From Nanobdellota archaeon (GTDB taxonomy: Archaea; Nanobdellota; Nanobdellia; Pacearchaeales; GW2011-AR1): a stretch of 24,117 nucleotides of DNA. Below, one piece after another: positions 20,736-24,117 of this stretch. Every line of letters begins with the position of its first letter. Position 1 is the first letter of the stretch. The notes under the pieces are model-generated. The model saw only the letters and a program-made list of their open reading frames with translations, made no database searches and was not told the origin of the DNA. The translations under genes and the position numbers were made by a program. The DNA lies in contig JAKLIN010000009.1 of the NCBI GenBank assembly GCA_022709585.1, positions 1 through 24,117 of the forward strand, written 5' to 3'.

Positions 20736-22406
20736 TTACATCTCTTCTAAGACATCTATTCCAAGCAAATTCAAAGAATTCTTTAATACTTGCCTGAAAG
20801 ATTTAACTAGTAATATTCTGAATTTTTCATTTTTGGATTTCATTACGGGGCAGTTTTGATAGAAATCACTGAATGCTTGTGCGAGTTTGTAAGAATAATT
20901 TGCTATGTACGAAGGGTCTGAATTATTGTATGACTTCAAAACAATCTCTGGAAATTCTGCAAATTTCTTGATTAATTCAATTTCTTGCGGCTCAAGCTCA
21001 TCATACTTTAATTCGATTTTTTTATTTTCTTTTATTTTTCTTAGAATTGAACTAGCTCTTGCATAACTATACAATAAATACGGGCCTGTGTCCCCCTCAA
21101 AATTCAAGGCATCATCTAAGTTGAAGTTTATTATTTTATCTGCGCTGTTTTTCAAGATTACATATCTGACTGCAGCGATTCCAATTGTCTTTGCATATGA
21201 TTTTTTCTTGGATTTCTTTTCTGCTTTTTTTATTGCATCTTCTAAAAAGTCCTCGAGAAGCACAACGTCTCCTTTTCTTGTTGACATTTTTTTCTTTTTT
21301 TTGCCTTCAGATAAAAGAATGTAAGAATAATGAACAACTTTCGGAAAGTCAGAGCCAAGAATTTTTAATGCTTCTGAAATTTGATTGAAGTAAAGCTTTT
21401 GGTCTTCTCCTAAAACAATCAAATTTGAATCTGCTTTTTTCATTTTGTCTAAAGTGTAAGCAATATCTCTTAAAGGATAAAGTCCTGTGGCATTTGAACG
21501 TGTTAAAACTAAAAGAGGTGTTCGCATTTTCCCTTCTACACTTGTATTTTTTAAGTCTAAAACAATTCTTCCCTCTTCATCTTGGAATAGCTTTCCAGAT
21601 TTCTCAAGCTGTGCGAGAATTTCCTTGCTTCTATTCAAATAAGTTGATTCATAATCAAAAACATCGTAATTTATTCCTAATTTTCCGAGTATCTTTTCTT
21701 GCCCTTTCACGCATGTCGAAGTCACTTTGTTGAATTTCTTTGTTGTTTCTTTGTCTCCGCTTTCAAATTTTTCTAACAAATCAAAAACCTGCTGCTCTTT
21801 CTTCTTGGACTTTTTTATTTCTGCAGAAATCTTAACGTACTTTTTCAACATACTTTCAAATTTCAATTTTTCAGCTCCTGCAAGAACAAGCATAGCAATT
21901 TGTTTGGAAACATCATTAACATAATAATGAGTATCTACATTAAATCCTTGGAATTTTAAAATTCTTACAAGACTGTCTCCAATAATAGCATTTCTCGCTC
22001 TTCCCACATGAGGCGAGGCATTTGGATTTATTGAAGTGTGCTCAACAAGCATCTTTTTTCCTTTTCCAATTCCTTTGCTTCCAAAGTTATCTTTTTTTTC
22101 AAGTATTTCTTTAATTACGTCTGCTGCAAGATTTCCTCGATTCACAAAAAAGTTGATGTAAGGGCCTTTTGTTTGAATATCTTGAAATTCTGGGGGAATT
22201 TTCTCAATTTCTTCTCTTATTTCTAAAGCAATATCTGCGGGATTTCTCTTAAGTTTTGAAGCTAAAAAAAAGCAAGGAAATGCAAAGTCTCCCATTTCAG
22301 AAGAAGGGGGGATTTCGATTCTTTCAAGAATTTCTTGGATCTTCAGATTAATCTTTTTCTTAGCTAAAGCTTTACTTAAAATCTCAGCTACGCTCTCTTT
22401 TTGCAT
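20736..22406 (-). CDS. argS: Arginyl-tRNA synthetase
   Basis: ArgRS is a class Ia synthetase that charges tRNA-Arg and needs the tRNA for amino acid activation. The N-terminal additional domain (Arg_S_N) covers about 1-90, with SEMGDFAFPCF. The catalytic domain has EHTSINPNASPHVGR, in which H133-V-G-R136 is the HIGH-type motif, then HYYVNDVSKQ. The KMSKS-like loop is KKMSTRKGD. The DALR anticodon-binding domain begins with GPYLLYSYARASSILRK. The 556-aa length is typical. The ATG at 22406 lies downstream of ACATTTAAAAAAG (minus strand, about 22424-22436), so it has its own promoter and is divergent from tRNA-Leu. Confidence 0.96.
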   Translation of the reverse strand: MQKESVAEILSKALAKKKINLKIQEILERIEIPPSSEMGDFAFPCFFLASKLKRNPADIALEIREEIEKIPPEFQDIQTKGPYINFFVNRGNLAADVIKEILEKKDNFGSKGIGKGKKMLVEHTSINPNASPHVGRARNAIIGDSLVRILKFQGFNVDTHYYVNDVSKQIAMLVLAGAEKLKFESMLKKYVKISAEIKKSKKKEQQVFDLLEKFESGDKETTKKFNKVTSTCVKGQEKILGKLGINYDVFDYESTYLNRSKEILAQLEKSGKLFQDEEGRIVLDLKNTSVEGKMRTPLLVLTRSNATGLYPLRDIAYTLDKMKKADSNLIVLGEDQKLYFNQISEALKILGSDFPKVVHYSYILLSEGKKKKKMSTRKGDVVLLEDFLEDAIKKAEKKSKKKSYAKTIGIAAVRYVILKNSADKIINFNLDDALNFEGDTGPYLLYSYARASSILRKIKENKKIELKYDELEPQEIELIKKFAEFPEIVLKSYNNSDPSYIANYSYKLAQAFSDFYQNCPVMKSKNEKFRILLVKSFRQVLKNSLNLLGIDVLEEM

Positions 22407-22453
22407 GAATTATTCAATATAAGAACTTTTTTAAATGTAACTTAGTTTTTGAA

Positions 22454-22472
22454 TTCAGCTGAAAAAACAGCT
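22454..22472. repeat. Overlapping palindromes between argS and tRNA-Leu
   Basis: TTCAGCTGAA (22454-22463) is a perfect 10-bp palindrome. AGCTG/CAGCT (22457-22472) forms a second 5-bp-arm dyad around A6. The site lies between two divergent promoters, where a clear BoxA for the tRNA is not obvious. Significance is uncertain. Confidence 0.35.
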
Positions 22473-22488
22473 AAAAATATGAAATCAT

Positions 22489-22572
22489 GCGGGAGTGCCG
22501 GAGTGGTCAAACGGGCTGGACTTAAGATCCAGTGGCTTAGTGCCTGCGAAGGTTCGAACCCTTTCTCCCGCA
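22489..22572 (+). tRNA. tRNA-Leu (TAA)
   Basis: This type II tRNA reads UUA/UUG codons. The acceptor is GCGGGAG/CTCCCGC with discriminator A73. The D-arm has the GTGGTCAAACGG loop. The anticodon arm is CTGGA-CTTAAGA-TCCAG with anticodon TAA, followed by a 15-nt variable arm with GGC/GCC pairing. The T-arm GAAGG-TTCGAAC-CCTTT contains one G:U pair. No intron and no encoded CCA. Confidence 0.95.
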
Positions 22573-22637
22573 GTTGGTTTATTTTTCTTTCAAATTGAAT
22601 TAAAAAAGATTAAATATCCCTGAAAAATATTCTAAGT

Positions 22638-24117
22638 ATGGAAAAAAGAGTTTTAATGCTATTTTTTGTTTTTTTAATACTTGCTTCTTTCTCAGTTTCT
22701 GCAAAAGATTATTACTGGGAAGAAATTTCCACAAATGTTTATCTTAAATCAGATGGAACTGCGCAGGTTAGTGAAATTCAAAAATTCAATTTTTCAGGAG
22801 AATTTACTTACGCTTTCAGGTATTTTCATTTTGATGAAATAAAGGGTGTAAGAAACTTTAAAGTTTATGATGAAAATGGGGCGGAGTATAACGCAATAGA
22901 ATATTCTGAAGGAAAATACAAAGTTTTCAAGTGGTTTTACACTGCAAAAGACGAAGAAAGAATATTCATATTAAATTACACTTTAGTTGGCCCTGTTAAG
23001 CAAGGACTATTCCAAGATAAGGTGTTCTGGACAGGGGTTTTCAAAGATCATGAAAAAAGAGTGGAAAAAGCAACAATTAACTTTAATTTTTATGACGTTA
23101 ATAAGAATCAAGAAAAAATAAAATATCAAATCTATCCAGAAGCAGATTCTTATTTCCAAGATTCTGCATTAATTGCAACAACAAAAACTTCCTTAAGCCC
23201 ATACATCCCTTTTGAATTAATTATAACTGCGCCTGCAGGAGTGCTTGCTCCAGAAAAAATTTATTTCTTTTGCTTTAAAATAATCCTGCTTGTTTTGATT
23301 TTTTCTTGGGTGGTTTCTATTTTTTTGAGATACAAAAAAGAGCATGAACTTTTTGGCAAAGAGTTAAAAATTCCTGCTTTTGAAAAAGGTGAAATAAGAT
23401 ATGTGAATTTAAGACCTGCAATTGTTGGGCTTTTAATGAGCGGCAAGGTGCAAAGAAAAGAAATCTTAGCTACAATAACAGACTTAGCTAGAAGAGGATA
23501 TATTCATATTAATGTTGTTAAAAGATTTTTCTCGCAAGATTTTGAACTTTTGAGATTAAAAAACAATCGCGATGAATTATTGGAATATGAAAAAATGACT
23601 TTAACAATGCTATTCAAAAACAAGGATAAGATTCTTATGTCTGAATTAAAAATCCGCCCTACAATCCAAGGAGAGATTGAAAAAATAATTGAAGAAATTT
23701 ATGCTGAGGCAAAAAAACAGAATCTTTATGAAGAAAATCCTGAAACAGTTAAAAAAAGCTATCAAAGAAGAGCTTTGATATACATTATTTTCCCGCTAGT
23801 GGTATTATTTTTTAATATTTTTTATTCTCCCAATAAAAATGGAAATGTTATCTGGGGCTACTTGTTTTTTTTCGCGATAGTTTTTATTGTTCTCATTTTA
23901 AAAAGAACTGGCAGCCAGTCTAACCCTAATAAAAAAGATTTCTCGATAGAGAACCCATCTAAAAAATATTTCAAAGAGTCTTCAAAAAAGGATCTTTTAA
24001 AATATATTTACTTAATCTCGTTAATAATTATTTTTGGATTAATTTCTAAAGAAAATTTTATTTCGCTATTGAATATCGCTTTTGGCGCAGGTTTTGTTTC
24101 AGGGGGAATCATTTTAG
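22638..24117 (+). CDS. DUF2207-like membrane protein (3' end outside window)
   Basis: The frame is open from the ATG at 22638 to the window edge (493 codons), so this is a partial gene. It starts with a signal peptide (MEKRVLMLFFVFLILASFSVSA, cleavage near residue 22). An extracytoplasmic beta-rich domain (about 25-205) contains GTAQVSEIQKFNF and a WTGVF segment. A membrane helix (about 210-230) is followed by a cytoplasmic domain with LRPAIVGLLMSGK and ILATITDLARRGYI (about 257-290), the signature of the DUF2207/YciQ-type predicted membrane proteins. Further hydrophobic helices lie near 378-395, 403-420 and after 455. The biochemical role of the family is unknown. An AT-rich promoter (AAAAAAGATTAAATATCC) precedes the ATG by about 20-35 nt. 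Confidence 0.85.
   Translation, partial: MEKRVLMLFFVFLILASFSVSAKDYYWEEISTNVYLKSDGTAQVSEIQKFNFSGEFTYAFRYFHFDEIKGVRNFKVYDENGAEYNAIEYSEGKYKVFKWFYTAKDEERIFILNYTLVGPVKQGLFQDKVFWTGVFKDHEKRVEKATINFNFYDVNKNQEKIKYQIYPEADSYFQDSALIATTKTSLSPYIPFELIITAPAGVLAPEKIYFFCFKIILLVLIFSWVVSIFLRYKKEHELFGKELKIPAFEKGEIRYVNLRPAIVGLLMSGKVQRKEILATITDLARRGYIHINVVKRFFSQDFELLRLKNNRDELLEYEKMTLTMLFKNKDKILMSELKIRPTIQGEIEKIIEEIYAEAKKQNLYEENPETVKKSYQRRALIYIIFPLVVLFFNIFYSPNKNGNVIWGYLFFFAIVFIVLILKRTGSQSNPNKKDFSIENPSKKYFKESSKKDLLKYIYLISLIIIFGLISKENFISLLNIAFGAGFVSGGIIL

Noticed and set aside
1..24117. CRISPR arrays, insertion sequences, prophage or rRNA genes
   Set aside because: No regularly spaced repeats, transposase motifs, terminal inverted repeats with target duplications, phage structural genes or rRNA sequence could be seen on either strand.

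Overview
The window looks like a piece of an AT-rich archaeal chromosome, most likely from a DPANN-type lineage (Woesearchaeota/Pacearchaeota-like). The lineage is inferred; the archaeal assignment is firm. It rests on archaeal-type DnaG (TOPRIM), DtdA-type D-aminoacyl-tRNA deacylase, diphthine synthase, a TrmB-family regulator, an initiator tRNA-Met with an A1:U72 pair, tRNA genes without encoded CCA, and BoxA (TATA-like) elements about 25-30 nt upstream of many start codons. Many genes appear leaderless; a minority carry clear Shine-Dalgarno (SD) sites.

Layout. 1-960: an unrecognised 242-aa protein, then a non-coding stretch with a dyad just upstream of the dnaG promoter. 961-2974: dnaG and an endonuclease IV-like gene, separated by 4 nt. 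3089-4291: a secreted, C-terminally anchored surface protein with a strong BoxA. 4379-8124 (minus): initiator tRNA-Met, rnhB, and a 954-aa SMC-type ATPase whose hinge is replaced by a Rad50-like CxxC zinc hook at the exact midpoint. 8248-9013: tRNA-Ser(GCT) and a convergent radC of bacterial type.

9106-10969 is a probable functional pair: a membrane-anchored winged-helix regulator, then a secreted helical, cysteine-rich protein. The second gene has a 10-bp-arm dyad touching its promoter region and a 12-codon leader ORF whose last codons form a very strong SD. 11059-12258 holds four small unrecognised genes; the first three share a C-terminal pattern and look like diverged tandem paralogues.

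12275-14597: a GGDEF protein with an apparently intact active site and inhibitory site, divergent from a CstA-type peptide/carbon-starvation transporter. 14615-15801: dtdA and a small membrane protein. 15802-16148: an apparently gene-free gap that contains a hairpin and a minus-strand 11-codon lysine-rich mini-gene with its own BoxA, SD and T-rich terminator. 16149-22572: translation genes (dphB, ileS, argS, tRNA-Leu(TAA)) with a TrmB-family regulator between ileS and argS. 22638 to the end: a DUF2207-like membrane protein cut by the window edge.

The core is replication/repair (dnaG, nfo-like, smc-like, rnhB, radC) and translation quality control (ileS, argS, dtdA, dphB, tRNAs). The accessory interest lies in the SMC/Rad50 mosaic, the archaeal GGDEF protein, the 9.1-11.0 kb regulator/secreted-protein locus, the small tandem paralogues, and the C33-containing initiator tRNA. 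I see no CRISPR array, insertion sequence or prophage.
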